Positions 43,213 to 53,410 of a stretch of DNA of 64,000 bases are shown in pieces. The notes under the pieces are model-generated. The model had not been told where the DNA came from and made no database searches. It saw nothing but the letters and a program-made list of their open reading frames with translations. Origin of the DNA: Clostridium manihotivorum. Lineage in GTDB: Bacteria; Bacillota; Clostridia; Clostridiales; Clostridiaceae. Position 1 is the first letter of the stretch; every line of letters begins with the position of its first letter. The stretch is from contig NZ_CP025746.1 in NCBI RefSeq assembly GCF_004015185.1, positions 248,001 through 312,000 of the forward strand, in the 5' to 3' direction. The translations under genes were made by a program, and so were the position numbers.

Positions 43213-44109
43213 ATGGCAGAAATTAATAAGATTTTCTCTATAGATTTTGATAAAGAACAACTGATTATTGGTAGTATACCAATAAAGTTCCAAACTATTA
43301 ATGATATCCTATGGAGACTGTTTATTATCTTAGGTATAGTTTTTATTATGTATTTAGCTATAAGAATAGGTAATTCCATAATAGATAAGTTTGTTAAAAA
43401 GCAGATTGAGAGCGAACATAGATTTACCATGGATGAGAAAAAAGCCAGCACCATTGGTGAATTGCTTAAGAGTATACTAAGATATACAGTATATTTCTTT
43501 GGCATAGTTGGGATACTGTCTGGATTGTTTAACGGAATATCGCTTACTTTTGCAAGTATAGGTGGAGTAGCTGTTGGTTTTGGTGCTCAAAGCATTGTTA
43601 AGGACCTTATAAACGGTGTGTTTATATTATTTGAAGATCAATATGCTGTAAGTGATTACGTGACTATAGGGCAGTTTAGCGGTATTGTGGAGAGTATAGG
43701 TATAAGAACTACTAAGCTTAGAGATTTCTCCGGAGACATACACCTAATTCCTAATGGAAGTATAAGTACAGTCACTAACCACTCAAGAGGAAATATGAGG
43801 GTTATGCTTGATATTGAAATAGACTACGAAGAAAATGTGGATAAAGCAATTGATTTAATAAACAGAGTTTGTGATAGTTACTCAGAGGATAATAATGATA
43901 TAATTGATAAGCCACAGGTAGTAGGGGTTACATCCTTTAGTCAGACTGGAATAGTTATAAGGCTATCAGGATCTGCAAAGCCTATGATGCAGTGGGCTAT
44001 TGAGAGGGACTTGAGGAAGAAGATTAAAGTTGAGTTTGATAAATATCAAATAAGGATTCCACACGTGACTCCTCAAGCTACTACTATCAATAAAAACAAA
44101 GAAGCATAG
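43213..44109 (+). CDS. Small-conductance mechanosensitive channel (MscS family)
   Basis: 298 residues. Three hydrophobic segments (about 28-50, 90-108, 110-140), the last being the Gly/Ala-rich pore helix ASIGGVAVGFGAQSIVKDLI. The beta domain follows with EDQYAVSDYVTIG and GIRTTKLRDFSGDIHLIPNG. It releases solutes upon osmotic downshock. Close to Bacillus YkuT in size and layout. Confidence 0.93.
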   Translation: MAEINKIFSIDFDKEQLIIGSIPIKFQTINDILWRLFIILGIVFIMYLAIRIGNSIIDKFVKKQIESEHRFTMDEKKASTIGELLKSILRYTVYFFGIVGILSGLFNGISLTFASIGGVAVGFGAQSIVKDLINGVFILFEDQYAVSDYVTIGQFSGIVESIGIRTTKLRDFSGDIHLIPNGSISTVTNHSRGNMRVMLDIEIDYEENVDKAIDLINRVCDSYSEDNNDIIDKPQVVGVTSFSQTGIVIRLSGSAKPMMQWAIERDLRKKIKVEFDKYQIRIPHVTPQATTINKNKEA

Positions 44110-44147
44110 TATTATACATTAATGATGGATATATGGAGGGAATATAT

Positions 44148-44342
44148 ATGCAGGTATTTAACTTAGGTGATATCGTTGAAATGAGGAAACAGCATCCCTG
44201 TGGAAGTTACGAATGGGAGATCATAAGACTAGGTGCGGACATAAAGATAAAATGTGTAGGCTGTGAAAGAATAGTAATGCTTTCAAGGCAAAAATTTCAA
44301 AAGGGAATAAAGAAGATAGTTAAGTCAAATGAAATATCTTAA
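44148..44342 (+). CDS. DUF951 family protein (YyzM-like)
   Basis: 64 residues from ATG 44148 (MQVFNLGDIVEMRKQHPCGS), after GGAGGGAATATAT. The family's features are visible: KKQHPCGSYEW-type motif and IKIKCVGCERIVMLSR with a C-x2-C pair, suggesting metal or nucleic-acid binding. Function unknown; the position just before rpsF is conserved in Firmicutes. Confidence 0.88.
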   Translation: MQVFNLGDIVEMRKQHPCGSYEWEIIRLGADIKIKCVGCERIVMLSRQKFQKGIKKIVKSNEIS

Positions 44343-44357
44343 GACAAAATATAAAAC

Positions 44358-44386
44358 TTGCATAATTTGATTTAAAATGATATAAT
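44358..44386 (+). promoter_or_regulatory. Promoter of the rpsF-ssb-rpsR operon
   Basis: TTGCAT (44358-44363), 17-nt spacer, TATAAT (44381-44386). The transcript would start just before the S6:S18 leader. Confidence 0.85.
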
Positions 44387-44396
44387 ATCTCATTGT

Positions 44397-44430
44397 GGAT
44401 CCCTGCAATGCGATGCATTGCCGCTAGTCC
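44397..44430 (+). promoter_or_regulatory. S6:S18 autoregulatory leader of rpsF
   Basis: Outer stem GGAT/GTCC, inner perfect stem GCAATGC-GAT-GCATTGC, and between them on the 3' side the trinucleotide CCG. This is the layout of the known leader bound by the S6:S18 complex, placed between promoter and rpsF. Confidence 0.8.
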
Positions 44431-44450
44431 AAAGGGAGGAGGTGAATGTG

Positions 44451-44738
44451 ATGAGAAAGTACGAAACTATATTTATACTACATCCAACATTTGAAGAAGA
44501 GGTTGTTAAGGCTTCTATCGAAAAATTCAAGGGTGTAATAGAAAATGGTGGCGGAACTATAGATAACGTTGATTTTTGGGGTAAGAGAAAGCTTGCTTAC
44601 GAAATATCAAAGGTTAATGATGGTTACTACACTTTAATTAACTTTACTGCTGGTCCAGAATTACCAAGAGAGTTAGACAGAATATTCAGAATTACTGATG
44701 GCGTGTTAAGACACATAATAGTAAAGGAAGAAAAGTAA
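44451..44738 (+). CDS. rpsF: Ribosomal protein bS6
   Basis: 95 residues from ATG 44451 (MRKYETIFILHPTFEEEVVK), after GGGAGGAGGTGAATGTG. The S6 motifs FWGKRKLAYEISKVNDGYYT and ITDGVLRHIIVK are present. First gene of rpsF-ssb-rpsR. Confidence 0.96.
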   Translation: MRKYETIFILHPTFEEEVVKASIEKFKGVIENGGGTIDNVDFWGKRKLAYEISKVNDGYYTLINFTAGPELPRELDRIFRITDGVLRHIIVKEEK

Positions 44739-44753
44739 GAGGTGGTATAAGAA

Positions 44754-45203
44754 ATGAATAGAGTTGTTCTTATAGGTAGACTTACAAAAGATCCTGAACT
44801 AAGATTTACACCAGGAGCAGGAACTGCGGTTACTACTCTAACTCTTGCCGTTGACAAGTTTAATCGTCAATCAGGTCAAAGAGAAGCAGACTTCATATCA
44901 GTAGTGGTATGGGGAAAGCAAGCTGAATCTACAGCTAATTACATGAGTAAAGGTAGCCAAATGGCTATAAGCGGTAGAATTCAAACTAGAACTTATGACG
45001 CCAAAGATGGTTCAAAAAGATATGTCACTGAAGTAGTGGCTGAAGAGGTTCAATTCCTTGGAAGAGGAGCTGGAAACTCACAAGCTGGAAACAATAATTT
45101 TGGTGGCGGTTCTGAATATGGAGCTCCGTCAAATGATCCATTTGGTGGTATGAGCTTTGATGAGGATATGACTCCTGTAGATGATGGAGATATCCCATTC
45201 TAA
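44754..45203 (+). CDS. ssb: Single-stranded DNA-binding protein
   Basis: 149 residues. An OB fold ([20 protein letters not shown]) spans about 1-105, then a Gly/Asn-rich linker and the acidic tip DDGDIPF that recruits replication and repair partners. Lies between rpsF and rpsR, as in most Firmicutes. Confidence 0.97.
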   Translation: MNRVVLIGRLTKDPELRFTPGAGTAVTTLTLAVDKFNRQSGQREADFISVVVWGKQAESTANYMSKGSQMAISGRIQTRTYDAKDGSKRYVTEVVAEEVQFLGRGAGNSQAGNNNFGGGSEYGAPSNDPFGGMSFDEDMTPVDDGDIPF

Positions 45204-45228
45204 TTCTAAAAGGTAAGGAGGGAAAAAA

Positions 45229-45492
45229 GTGAGCAGAGATAATAACAACGGTGGAATGAAGAGAAACGGCGGCAAAATGAGAAGATCTAAGAGAAAGGTT
45301 TGCGCATTTTGTGTTGAAAAAGCTACTTCTATCGATTACAAAGATATAAATAAGCTAAGAAAGTATGTTACTGAAAGAGGAAAGATACTTCCAAGAAGAA
45401 TTTCAGGAACATGTGCTAAGCATCAAAGACAATTAACTGATGCTATAAAGAGATCAAGAAACATAGCATTACTACCATTTACTACAGAATAA
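45229..45492 (+). CDS. rpsR: Ribosomal protein bS18
   Basis: 87 residues, GTG start after AAGGAGG. A basic, Asn/Gly-rich extension precedes the S18 core, with [20 protein letters not shown] and [20 protein letters not shown]. Cysteines in VCAFC plus GTCAKH mark a zinc-type (C+) S18, so it may need zinc. Forms the S6:S18 complex with rpsF's product. Confidence 0.95.
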   Translation: MSRDNNNGGMKRNGGKMRRSKRKVCAFCVEKATSIDYKDINKLRKYVTERGKILPRRISGTCAKHQRQLTDAIKRSRNIALLPFTTE

Positions 45493-45498
45493 GTAGTC

Positions 45499-45527
45499 AA
45501 ATCCCACAATTTATATTGTGGGATTTT
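45499..45527 (+). terminator. Terminator of the rpsF-ssb-rpsR operon
   Basis: AAATCCCACAAT-TTAT-ATTGTGGGATTTT: 10-bp perfect stem with a T tail. Confidence 0.94.
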
Positions 45528-45621
45528 AATTTTGCTATAAAAGAATTCTTAAAAAGAAAAACTATATTTGAGAGAATTGAAATTATAGATAATCAATAAA
45601 ATATACTAAAGGGACTCTCTT

Positions 45622-45678
45622 TTTAAAAAATTAAATATTAATTTATTTAAGTTATGAATTAATATTTAATTTTTTAAA
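45622..45678. repeat. Perfect 22-bp inverted repeat made of A and T only
   Basis: Arms 45622-45643 and 45657-45678 are exact reverse complements, with a 13-nt loop. It lies in a non-coding gap between the S18 terminator and the GT39-like gene. No T tail follows on either side, so it is not a normal terminator. Confidence 0.85.
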
Positions 45679-45835
45679 TAACGGAATATATAGGTAATAA
45701 ATTCAATAACTTAAACAAATGTGTTAAGAAAGTATTACAATAAGATTAAAAAAGCTTAAAGATGTAAACAAGTGTTCAAAAATATGATAATATTATATAC
45801 ATCTGTAAAATAATATAACATGAGGTATATAATTG

Positions 45836-47656
45836 ATGAATAGTAACAAATTTAGTAATTTTGTATTATATGTTCTTAGGGTGTTGTTCTTTACAATACT
45901 AGTTGTATCATCTGTAGAACTTGCGATGTATATGACGAAGGGCATGTTCTTATTCACCATAATAGCTATTTTTCTAATAATAGGCATTGGGGTAACACTT
46001 TACTATATGATTAGGAAACAGTGCAGTAGTAAAAATATTTTGTTGTTTTTATTAGCTGTAGGTTTTTTATTAAGGTTAGTATGGGTACTTTCCATAGACA
46101 ATAGGCCTATCTCTGATTTTAATAGAGCATATATAGTTGCTGGAGATTTCTTGAATGGAGACTTATCTGGATTTAGAGGTACAAGCTATATAGCTAGATT
46201 TCCACATCTAACAGGCTTAGTATTATATTTTGCTTTTATAAGAAAATTCTTTTCATATCCATTAATAGTTTTAAAAATAATTAATGTTATTTTATCTTCT
46301 TCCAATGTATTAATTATATATGGCATATGTAGGAAGATATTTAAGGGTAGTGTGAAGAAAGCTTATTATGGAGCTTTTATAACTGCTTTATATCCGCCGC
46401 TATTAATTTATACAGGGGTATACTGTACGGAAAACATGGCTATACCTTTCTATTTATTGAGTATCTATTTATTTATATCAGGACTTAGCAAAAGTAAGAA
46501 ATATATGGTTGCAGCAGGGTTTGTATTGATGATAGGACATCTATTTAGAGCTGTTGGACAAGTAATGCTTATAGCTTATCTTATGACTTTATTCATTTAT
46601 AATAAGGATACTTTATTGATAAAGGTAAAGAAAAGCATGTGCATATTATTAGCCTTTATAATTCCTTTTGTGGGAATAAACAGTACACTAAAAGCTGTTG
46701 GAATAACCCAGTTTGATCTATGGAAGGGCAGTGAAAGTGCTTGGACATCAGTTTTAAAGGGGACTAATCAAGACAGTTGGGGAAGATGGAATCATGAAGA
46801 TGCGGTGATGTTTGATAAGTATGAAAACGATAATGAAGCTTTAGCAAAGGCTTGCAAGGAAGAGATTAAAAAGAGACTTACAAACACTCCTGTAAGTAGA
46901 CTAGTAGTTTTTTATCTTAGAAAGTTCTCCTTCCAATGGAGAGAAGGTGATTTCAGTGCCTCTTATTGGGCTGTTAGAGGTACTGATCCAGATAAGATGG
47001 TAGTAAACGTAGAGGATAGAGGAGCACTAGCATTCCAACTATTCTATGTAATACTTCTGATATTAAGCTATCTAAGCTTATATAATAAGAAGGGTGTTTT
47101 AAAGAATCCTTTAGTGATGATGTTTTATATAATTTTTTGCGGATATTCAATGTTATATCTTATAACTGAATCGCAGGATAGATATTCTTTTATAGCCTGC
47201 TGGCTTATGATATTTATGGCTTTAAATAATTCGGAAGATACTATTAACATAAAGGATAGACGAGAAGATATATCTATAGGAGTAGCAAATGTGATTGTTC
47301 CTACAATTTGTTATTATTCCTTAACTGCCTTTAAAGTGAACTATGTTTTGAGTATATTTATAGGCTACATAATAGCGGCTATAATAACCTTCATACTTTA
47401 CAGAAAAGATATATTCAAAAGCAAGGTGGATTTTGGGGTTTTAATCAAGCTTTCTATAAGCTCTATCTTTTCTATAATAGCAGGCATATTAGTTGTATAC
47501 GTAGTTGTATACAATGGTATTGCAAGTAAAAAGGCTGCACCTATACCAATCATTATATTAGCAGCATTAATAAACTATCTAGTGCAGCAATTCTGGATGA
47601 AAAGGAGAGAAGAAAAACATGAAAAGCAGATTGATAAACCTAAAGAATTGGTTTAG
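45836..47656 (+). CDS. GT39-like polytopic membrane glycosyltransferase
   Basis: 606 residues with a dozen or so hydrophobic segments. An early extracytoplasmic loop has NRPISDFNRAYIVAGDFLNG, carrying acidic residues like the catalytic Asp region of the ArnT/PMT/GT39 fold; ALYPPLLIYTGVYCTENMAI is a further family-like stretch. These enzymes move sugars from lipid carriers to cell-surface molecules. It overlaps the lipoteichoic-acid-synthase-like gene by 38 bp, so the product may decorate that polymer. ATG 45836 is chosen; a TTG one codon earlier has slightly better spacing from GAGG. Confidence 0.75.
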   Translation: MNSNKFSNFVLYVLRVLFFTILVVSSVELAMYMTKGMFLFTIIAIFLIIGIGVTLYYMIRKQCSSKNILLFLLAVGFLLRLVWVLSIDNRPISDFNRAYIVAGDFLNGDLSGFRGTSYIARFPHLTGLVLYFAFIRKFFSYPLIVLKIINVILSSSNVLIIYGICRKIFKGSVKKAYYGAFITALYPPLLIYTGVYCTENMAIPFYLLSIYLFISGLSKSKKYMVAAGFVLMIGHLFRAVGQVMLIAYLMTLFIYNKDTLLIKVKKSMCILLAFIIPFVGINSTLKAVGITQFDLWKGSESAWTSVLKGTNQDSWGRWNHEDAVMFDKYENDNEALAKACKEEIKKRLTNTPVSRLVVFYLRKFSFQWREGDFSASYWAVRGTDPDKMVVNVEDRGALAFQLFYVILLILSYLSLYNKKGVLKNPLVMMFYIIFCGYSMLYLITESQDRYSFIACWLMIFMALNNSEDTINIKDRREDISIGVANVIVPTICYYSLTAFKVNYVLSIFIGYIIAAIITFILYRKDIFKSKVDFGVLIKLSISSIFSIIAGILVVYVVVYNGIASKKAAPIPIIILAALINYLVQQFWMKRREEKHEKQIDKPKELV

Positions 47657-49424
47657 AGAATTAAATATAATATCAATAATTATAAAAACTATATTATTTA
47701 CATCTTTATTCTATTCACAGGATGCATCTAGTATAGGTGGTCTTAATCGTGACTACATAGTACTTATTTACAAGATAAGCATTATAACTTTGTTGATTTC
47801 TGTATCCTACATGATGAAAGAGAAAAAGGCAGTTGTTTACTGCTTTTTTTTAAATATAATATATACGTTAATTATGATATTAGACTTGTGGTATTATAGG
47901 GGAAACTTTTCTTTTTGGGGAATAAAGTTTATATTTTATAAGGATCTATTTAACCCATATGGCAGTGCCTTAATAAACTTTAAACCTATAGATGTAATAT
48001 TCGTTGTAGATATTGTTGTATTTATAGCACTTTTTCTATTCAGAAGAAATTCTTCGAATATACCAAGTAGAAAGAAAGTTTTTTTGGGAATGTTGCTATT
48101 GAGTCTTTTATCAATAATTACTATAGAATATTTGGTTGATGTAAAAGATATAACAAAGGGTGATATAAAGCTTTTTAAAAGACAATGGTCCTATAAGATA
48201 AATATGATGAGCTTAGGTCCGGTTGCATACCATGTTTTTGAGGCTTATGATACCGTGAATAAGTTAGAAAGAAAAAAAGATGATAAAGAAATAAGCCAAG
48301 TTAAGCAATGGATAAAGGATAACAAGGAGACTGTCCCAGACAATGAATATAAGGGAATCTTTAAAGGGAAAAATGTTATATTTCTTCAGATAGAATCTAT
48401 GGAGAACTTTGTTATTAACAAAAAAGCTGGTGGTCAGGAAATAACTCCAAATTTAAATAAGATGCTTAATAATAGTTTGTATTTTGATAATATCTTCGAG
48501 CAGAATAATGGAGGCAATAGTATAGATTGTGACATGCTGGTAAATACATCTGTGTTTACCCTAGGAGATAGAATTACCTTTTTAGATGAAGGGCAAGTGA
48601 ATTACTACTCCTTACCAAAGCTTTTAAAGAAAAATGGTTATTATACTGTATCTGCAAAGGTGGATCAAGGTGGAGATTGGAACTGGGGAGAGACACATAA
48701 ACTTCTAGGTTTTGATGAGAAATGGGACTATACAAAATTTAAGCATGATGAGTATGTTGGATTTGGCTTGTCAGATAGAACCTTTTTAACGCAGCTTTCT
48801 GATAAGATAAAGGCATTACCTAAACCATTTTATCTAATGGCTGCTACAGAGTCTAGTCATGGACCTTTCAATATTGATAAGGATCATAGATATTTAAGCT
48901 TACCTGAAAATATTGATAAAAACTTTTTGGGTGGATATTTTCAAAGTCTTAATTACTCAGACAAGCAAATAGGTATGTTCGTAGATAAATTACAAAACGA
49001 AGGGCTGCTAGACAATACTGTGCTTGTTATTTATGGAGATCATTGCGGTGTTCATAAGTACTATAATGATAAGATAAAAGACTTAAATTATGATGGCAAC
49101 TGGTGGGAAGGATACGATAGAAGAATTCCTCTCATAATATATTCAAAAGGAATGTCAGGAAAGGTAATACATTCTTATGGGGGACAGGTAGACTTTATGC
49201 CAACAATATCTTACCTCATAGGAAATGAAGATAAATCATATATGGACTATGCAATGGGGAGAATACTTGTTAATACCAAGAAAAATTCAACTATTGTGAA
49301 GACTGGTGATTTAAAAGGAACGCCATCAAATGATGCAGAAAAGAAGCATGTAGAAGATAGCTACTCCATAGGTAGAAAATATATATTGAACGAATATTAT
49401 AAGAGCCAAGGTGAGGCTAAGTAG
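47619..49424 (+). CDS. LtaS-type phosphoglycerol transferase (lipoteichoic acid synthase family)
   Basis: 601 residues: five hydrophobic segments in the first 185, then an extracellular sulfatase-fold domain. Compared with Staphylococcus LtaS the metal site is kept: QIESMENF (Glu, about 256), SSHGPF (His) and YGDHCGVH (Asp-His, about 474), as is the Trp in GDWNWG. The nucleophile position, Thr in LtaS (GKTSD), reads GNSID here, so it is Ser. It should polymerise glycerol-phosphate units on the outside of the membrane. Translated from an ATG inside the end of the GT39-like gene, with AAGGAGAG upstream. Confidence 0.85.
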   Translation: MKSRLINLKNWFRELNIISIIIKTILFTSLFYSQDASSIGGLNRDYIVLIYKISIITLLISVSYMMKEKKAVVYCFFLNIIYTLIMILDLWYYRGNFSFWGIKFIFYKDLFNPYGSALINFKPIDVIFVVDIVVFIALFLFRRNSSNIPSRKKVFLGMLLLSLLSIITIEYLVDVKDITKGDIKLFKRQWSYKINMMSLGPVAYHVFEAYDTVNKLERKKDDKEISQVKQWIKDNKETVPDNEYKGIFKGKNVIFLQIESMENFVINKKAGGQEITPNLNKMLNNSLYFDNIFEQNNGGNSIDCDMLVNTSVFTLGDRITFLDEGQVNYYSLPKLLKKNGYYTVSAKVDQGGDWNWGETHKLLGFDEKWDYTKFKHDEYVGFGLSDRTFLTQLSDKIKALPKPFYLMAATESSHGPFNIDKDHRYLSLPENIDKNFLGGYFQSLNYSDKQIGMFVDKLQNEGLLDNTVLVIYGDHCGVHKYYNDKIKDLNYDGNWWEGYDRRIPLIIYSKGMSGKVIHSYGGQVDFMPTISYLIGNEDKSYMDYAMGRILVNTKKNSTIVKTGDLKGTPSNDAEKKHVEDSYSIGRKYILNEYYKSQGEAK

Positions 49425-49589
49425 GAGAAGTTGAAAATATAAATCTTATTATGAAGTTATATATGTATAGAAATACTACTTCATAATGAAATTTATCAAA
49501 ATAGAAACTTCGTAGATTTATCGAAAACTTTATTTTGAGTCTAAGGATTTAAGTGGTATATGGTATACGCTGGATTGGTATATCTATAG

Positions 49590-49639
49590 AAAGCATTCAT
49601 AGAAAGGAATTAATATTCCAGTTATGAATGCTTTTTTGT
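49590..49639 (+). terminator. Terminator of the GT39-ltaS unit
   Basis: AAAGCATTCATA and TATGAATGCTTTTTT form a 12-bp stem enclosing a loop that itself contains GGAAT/ATTCC. Confidence 0.9.
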
Positions 49640-50086
49640 TATTATTTAAGAATTTATATTTTAGATAAAAAACAAGGACGAACATGACAAGAGAGCTTAA
49701 ATAGACGTTATATTCTTTTGATAGCCAAACCTGTAAATATAAAGACCTTAGAACAATTATTTAGGATAGACAGTAAAAAATAAATCTTATTCGTCTGCCA
49801 GGTTTTCCTCATATATATTCTGAAAGGCAGATGTGCAAAAAAATATTAAAGAAGATCACTTTAGTGAATTTTTTATATAATAAATACTTATGCAGTTAAA
49901 GAATTTATAAAGTATAATAAAAGTAGGAAGTATAGTATTATTAATGAAGTAAATTAACGTATTTAGTTGAAATATAAAAATAATTTAGAAAATAGCATAT
50001 AAATAATGTATTTTAGATATATTTGGTTGAAATACCATGGGAAAAAAACTAAAATATATAATATATTAAAGGGATATGAGGTTGAT
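49640..50086. other. Intergenic stretch upstream of the MazG-like gene
   Basis: AT-rich; it contains repeat A copy 4 and nothing else I can support. Confidence 0.45.
49755..49895 (+). repeat. Dispersed repeat A, copy 4 (best preserved)
   Basis: Starts TATTTAGGATAGACAGTAAA; core TCTGCCAGGTTTTCCTCATA then GAAAGGCAGATGTGCAAAAA; tail GATCACTTTAGTGAATTTTTT. TCTGCC and GGCAGA can pair, and the tail is a TCACT/AGTGA hairpin with T6. Confidence 0.75.
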
Positions 50087-50407
50087 ATGATGAAAAAAGA
50101 TAATTTCAATATTATGTCTGATATAAAAATTATAGAAGATTTAAAGGCTCAGCTCTTAGGAGTAATAGCTGAATTTTTTAGATTATTGACTAAAGGAAGC
50201 AATGTGGCACATGATGCTATATTGGAGTGTATTTCCGGGGCAATAATAATTTTGTATCTACTAGCAGATAAATTAGGCTATTCTTTTATCGAAGTAGATG
50301 AGGATATGAAGAAAAAAATAAAAATTGGCATCGTAGAGGGGGATAATATAGAACGGGATGGTAAAAATTTAAGTAGGCTGCATAGTCATCTTAAAGAAAG
50401 AACCTAA
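50087..50407 (+). CDS. MazG-like family protein
   Basis: 106 residues from ATG 50087 (MMKKDNFNIMSDIKIIEDLK); the longer frame is unsupported because GAGGTTGAT precedes this ATG. All-helical small protein of the MazG-like group common in clostridia next to yybS-gdpP. Canonical MazG E-x2-E and E-x2-D metal motifs are only partly matched (LGVIAEFFRLLTKGSN), so nucleotide pyrophosphatase activity is doubtful. Confidence 0.72.
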   Translation: MMKKDNFNIMSDIKIIEDLKAQLLGVIAEFFRLLTKGSNVAHDAILECISGAIIILYLLADKLGYSFIEVDEDMKKKIKIGIVEGDNIERDGKNLSRLHSHLKERT

Positions 50408-50421
50408 CATTGGAGGAAAAG

Positions 50422-51417
50422 ATGAATAATAATAAACATACTGCAAGATCTACAGTAGAAGCAGGACTAATGTCAATAGTGGTATTTATATTGTTTTTAA
50501 TTACTGCGTATATTCCTATAATAGGATCGATAGGAAGCTTTATACTTCCAATACCTATAGCTTTACTGTATATAAGACATAACAGAGTTGTTTCAATACT
50601 ATGTATAATAGTAAGTAGCGTATTGATAAGCATGTTTGTTGATCCAATGCACTCAATATCAGCTGTAGTGGTATATGGCTTATCTGGATTAGCACTAGGA
50701 TTTTCTTTTTCTAGAGGATATAAAGCTACATTTACTATGATTATAACAAGTGTAACTAACTTAGTAGGATCCATTGTAAGTTGGTATATAAACATATATA
50801 TTATATTAAATATGAGCTTGACAAAGATGCTTGAGCAAATTGTAGACATGATTAAGCAAAGTGCGGAGATGTCTAAGAATATGGGAATGAACTCTGCTAA
50901 TAATCCATTATATGATCAGATTAAAAACTTAGATGTAAACTTTTTTTTGTTTAGTATTCCTGGTGGTATTATAGTGGTTGTTGTAGTTACGTCAATATTA
51001 AACTATCTAGTAGCGCAGAAGCTTCTAAAGAATTTCAATATTAAACTTAGCCCAATAAGAAGCTTTAAAGAGTGGTATTTGGATAATAGAATCGGAGCAT
51101 TAATTATTGTTTTTGTTTGTGTAGGGATAGTGTTGAAATCTAAAGGCATATACATAGGCAATTATATCTATTCAAGTTCTATGATAATATTTGATTATGC
51201 CTTCGTTGTAGTTGGAGCTGCTGTGACTTTTTACTATCTAACTGAGAAGTTTAAGGTAAATAAGGCACTGGCCGGTGTTATATGTGGTTTCTTTATTATT
51301 TCAGCATTTCAAGTCTTCCTTTTTTATGTTGGCTTAATAGATTTATTGCTTGATATTAGAGGATTAGATCCAAATAGTCTTGGAAATGCCTTGAGGAGAA
51401 AGTTTCTTAGTAAATAG
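50422..51417 (+). CDS. yybS: YybS-like integral membrane protein (DUF2232)
   Basis: 331 residues from ATG 50422, after TTGGAGGAAAAG. About eight hydrophobic segments; the C-terminal half is conserved in DUF2232. It stands directly before gdpP, as yybS does before yybT in Bacillus. Function unknown; the layout recalls substrate-binding membrane components of ECF-type transporters. Confidence 0.85.
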   Translation: MNNNKHTARSTVEAGLMSIVVFILFLITAYIPIIGSIGSFILPIPIALLYIRHNRVVSILCIIVSSVLISMFVDPMHSISAVVVYGLSGLALGFSFSRGYKATFTMIITSVTNLVGSIVSWYINIYIILNMSLTKMLEQIVDMIKQSAEMSKNMGMNSANNPLYDQIKNLDVNFFLFSIPGGIIVVVVVTSILNYLVAQKLLKNFNIKLSPIRSFKEWYLDNRIGALIIVFVCVGIVLKSKGIYIGNYIYSSSMIIFDYAFVVVGAAVTFYYLTEKFKVNKALAGVICGFFIISAFQVFLFYVGLIDLLLDIRGLDPNSLGNALRRKFLSK

Positions 51418-51450
51418 CCTTGAGAGTAGCTTTAAGGGGGAGCCCATAGT

Positions 51451-53409
51451 ATGAAAAATTCTAAGACAAAAAAATCGACTTATATGATTATAATAATTAT
51501 TTGTATAATAATATCATTTATTATGTTATTCCAAGGGTATAAAGATATTGCATATTTGATATTATTGATACCTATAGCTATGATAGTTTATCTATATGAT
51601 ACTGAAAAAAATAACAATGATGAAAATGCAAAGCCTAAAAATATAGATATAACTTATTTAATTGAAGACTTTGTAAGGGAAACTATGCTGATTCAGATAT
51701 ATGCTCTAGCTATAATAAAAGAAGATGGAGAACTGATCTGGCATAATAAGATGTTTGAGGATACCTTTGAATCTATTAATTACAATGGAGAACTAGTATC
51801 TTCAATAGTAAGAGGATTGGAAGTAGAAGAGGTAATAAAGTCTTCAAGTAAGATATCTCATAAATTGAAGTTAAATAGGAGGATTTATGAGGTTTATTCG
51901 AGAAATATAAAAATAAGAGACTTTGATGATATATATTTAGTTTACTTCAATGATATAACTAACATAACAGAAGCAACAAAAGAAAGCATAATGCTTATAG
52001 AAGTTGATAACCTCAATGAAGTGGTAAAGATGACTGAAGAGAATAATGGTCCATTCCTTATCGCAGAAGTTGAGAAAACTATTAACTTATATGCGCAAGC
52101 TTTAAATGCAATGATAAGAAAGTACGATAATAATAAATATGTGCTTTCTGTTCCTGATTATGGTATAGACTCTCAAATCTCAACTAAATTTGATATACTA
52201 GATAAGGTTAGAGAAATAAACTTAGGCAATAAGATGGAAGTTACCCTTAGTATAGGTGTTGGAAGAGGTGGAAGCTCTCCAGCTCAAAACCATGGATATG
52301 CAATTACTGCTAAAGAACTGGCTCTTGGAAGAGGCGGGGATCAGGCAGTAGTGAAAAAAGGAGAAAAGATATTCTTCTTTGGTGGTAACAAAAAAGAGCT
52401 TGAAAAAAGAACAAGAGTAAGAGCTAGAGTTGTTAGTCATGCACTTAAAGACTTGATATATGAGAGCAGTAAGGTATATATAATGGGACACAAGAACCCA
52501 GATATGGATTGCTTTGGTGCAGCAGTAGGTATAGCAGCGGTTGTAAGGCAACTAGGTAAGCAGTGCAATATAGTGCTTAACAATGATACTAGAGCTATAG
52601 ATGGCTTTCTAGATAAGATAAGATTGATTAAAGAATATGAAGGTGTATTTATAGATTCTGAAGAAGCTGCTGAAAACATAGATGATGATACTTTACTTAT
52701 AATTGTTGATGTCCATAGTAATGGATATGTTTTAGATAAGAATGTATTTGAAAAGAGCAAAAAGATTGTTATAATTGATCATCATAGAAGAAGTCCTGAC
52801 TTTATAGAGGGGGCGCTATTAACCTATATAGAGGTATATGCTTCATCTACGTCAGAGCTTGTGACAGAGATGGTTCAGTATATGCTGGATAAACCAAAGC
52901 TATATCAGCTTGAATCTGAAGCGCTTCTTGCTGGAATAGCTATGGACACAAAGAACTTTGTGTTTAAAACAGGTGTAAGAACCTTTGAAGCTGCCTCGTT
53001 CTTGCGAAGGGTTGGGGCAGACACAGTAGATATAAAAAGATTCTTTAGTAACGATCTAGAAAGTCATATACAAAAAGCAGAAACTATAAGATCTGCTGAG
53101 GTGGTAAATAATATAGCTATTGCTGTTTGTCCACCAAATGTAACACAAACTGTCATAGCTGCACAGGTTGCGGATGATCTACTAAATATTACAGGTATTC
53201 AAGCCTCCTTTGTTTTTGTTAAAATAGATAGAGACATTCACATAAGTGGAAGATCCTTAGGTGAAGTCAATGTCCAAATTATTTTAGAATCCCTTGGAGG
53301 CGGTGGTCATATGACTATGGCAGGAGCTAAACTAACAGATGTAGCTATTGAAGAAGCTAAGAAGCTATTACAGAAAGCTATATCAGATAATTTAAGGGAA
53401 GGTGAATAG
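51451..53409 (+). CDS. gdpP: Cyclic-di-AMP phosphodiesterase GdpP
   Basis: 652 residues. Two membrane helices (about 10-48), a PAS-like domain (about 70-170), a degenerate GGDEF domain (about 175-300; [14 protein letters not shown]) and a DHH/DHHA1 phosphodiesterase. The metal ligands are visible in [23 protein letters not shown] and DHHRR, and the DHHA1 signature [13 protein letters not shown] closes the protein. It hydrolyses c-di-AMP and so affects osmolyte uptake and wall stress. It ends 1 bp before the rplI start. Confidence 0.95.
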   Translation: MKNSKTKKSTYMIIIIICIIISFIMLFQGYKDIAYLILLIPIAMIVYLYDTEKNNNDENAKPKNIDITYLIEDFVRETMLIQIYALAIIKEDGELIWHNKMFEDTFESINYNGELVSSIVRGLEVEEVIKSSSKISHKLKLNRRIYEVYSRNIKIRDFDDIYLVYFNDITNITEATKESIMLIEVDNLNEVVKMTEENNGPFLIAEVEKTINLYAQALNAMIRKYDNNKYVLSVPDYGIDSQISTKFDILDKVREINLGNKMEVTLSIGVGRGGSSPAQNHGYAITAKELALGRGGDQAVVKKGEKIFFFGGNKKELEKRTRVRARVVSHALKDLIYESSKVYIMGHKNPDMDCFGAAVGIAAVVRQLGKQCNIVLNNDTRAIDGFLDKIRLIKEYEGVFIDSEEAAENIDDDTLLIIVDVHSNGYVLDKNVFEKSKKIVIIDHHRRSPDFIEGALLTYIEVYASSTSELVTEMVQYMLDKPKLYQLESEALLAGIAMDTKNFVFKTGVRTFEAASFLRRVGADTVDIKRFFSNDLESHIQKAETIRSAEVVNNIAIAVCPPNVTQTVIAAQVADDLLNITGIQASFVFVKIDRDIHISGRSLGEVNVQIILESLGGGGHMTMAGAKLTDVAIEEAKKLLQKAISDNLREGE

Positions 53410-53410
53410 A

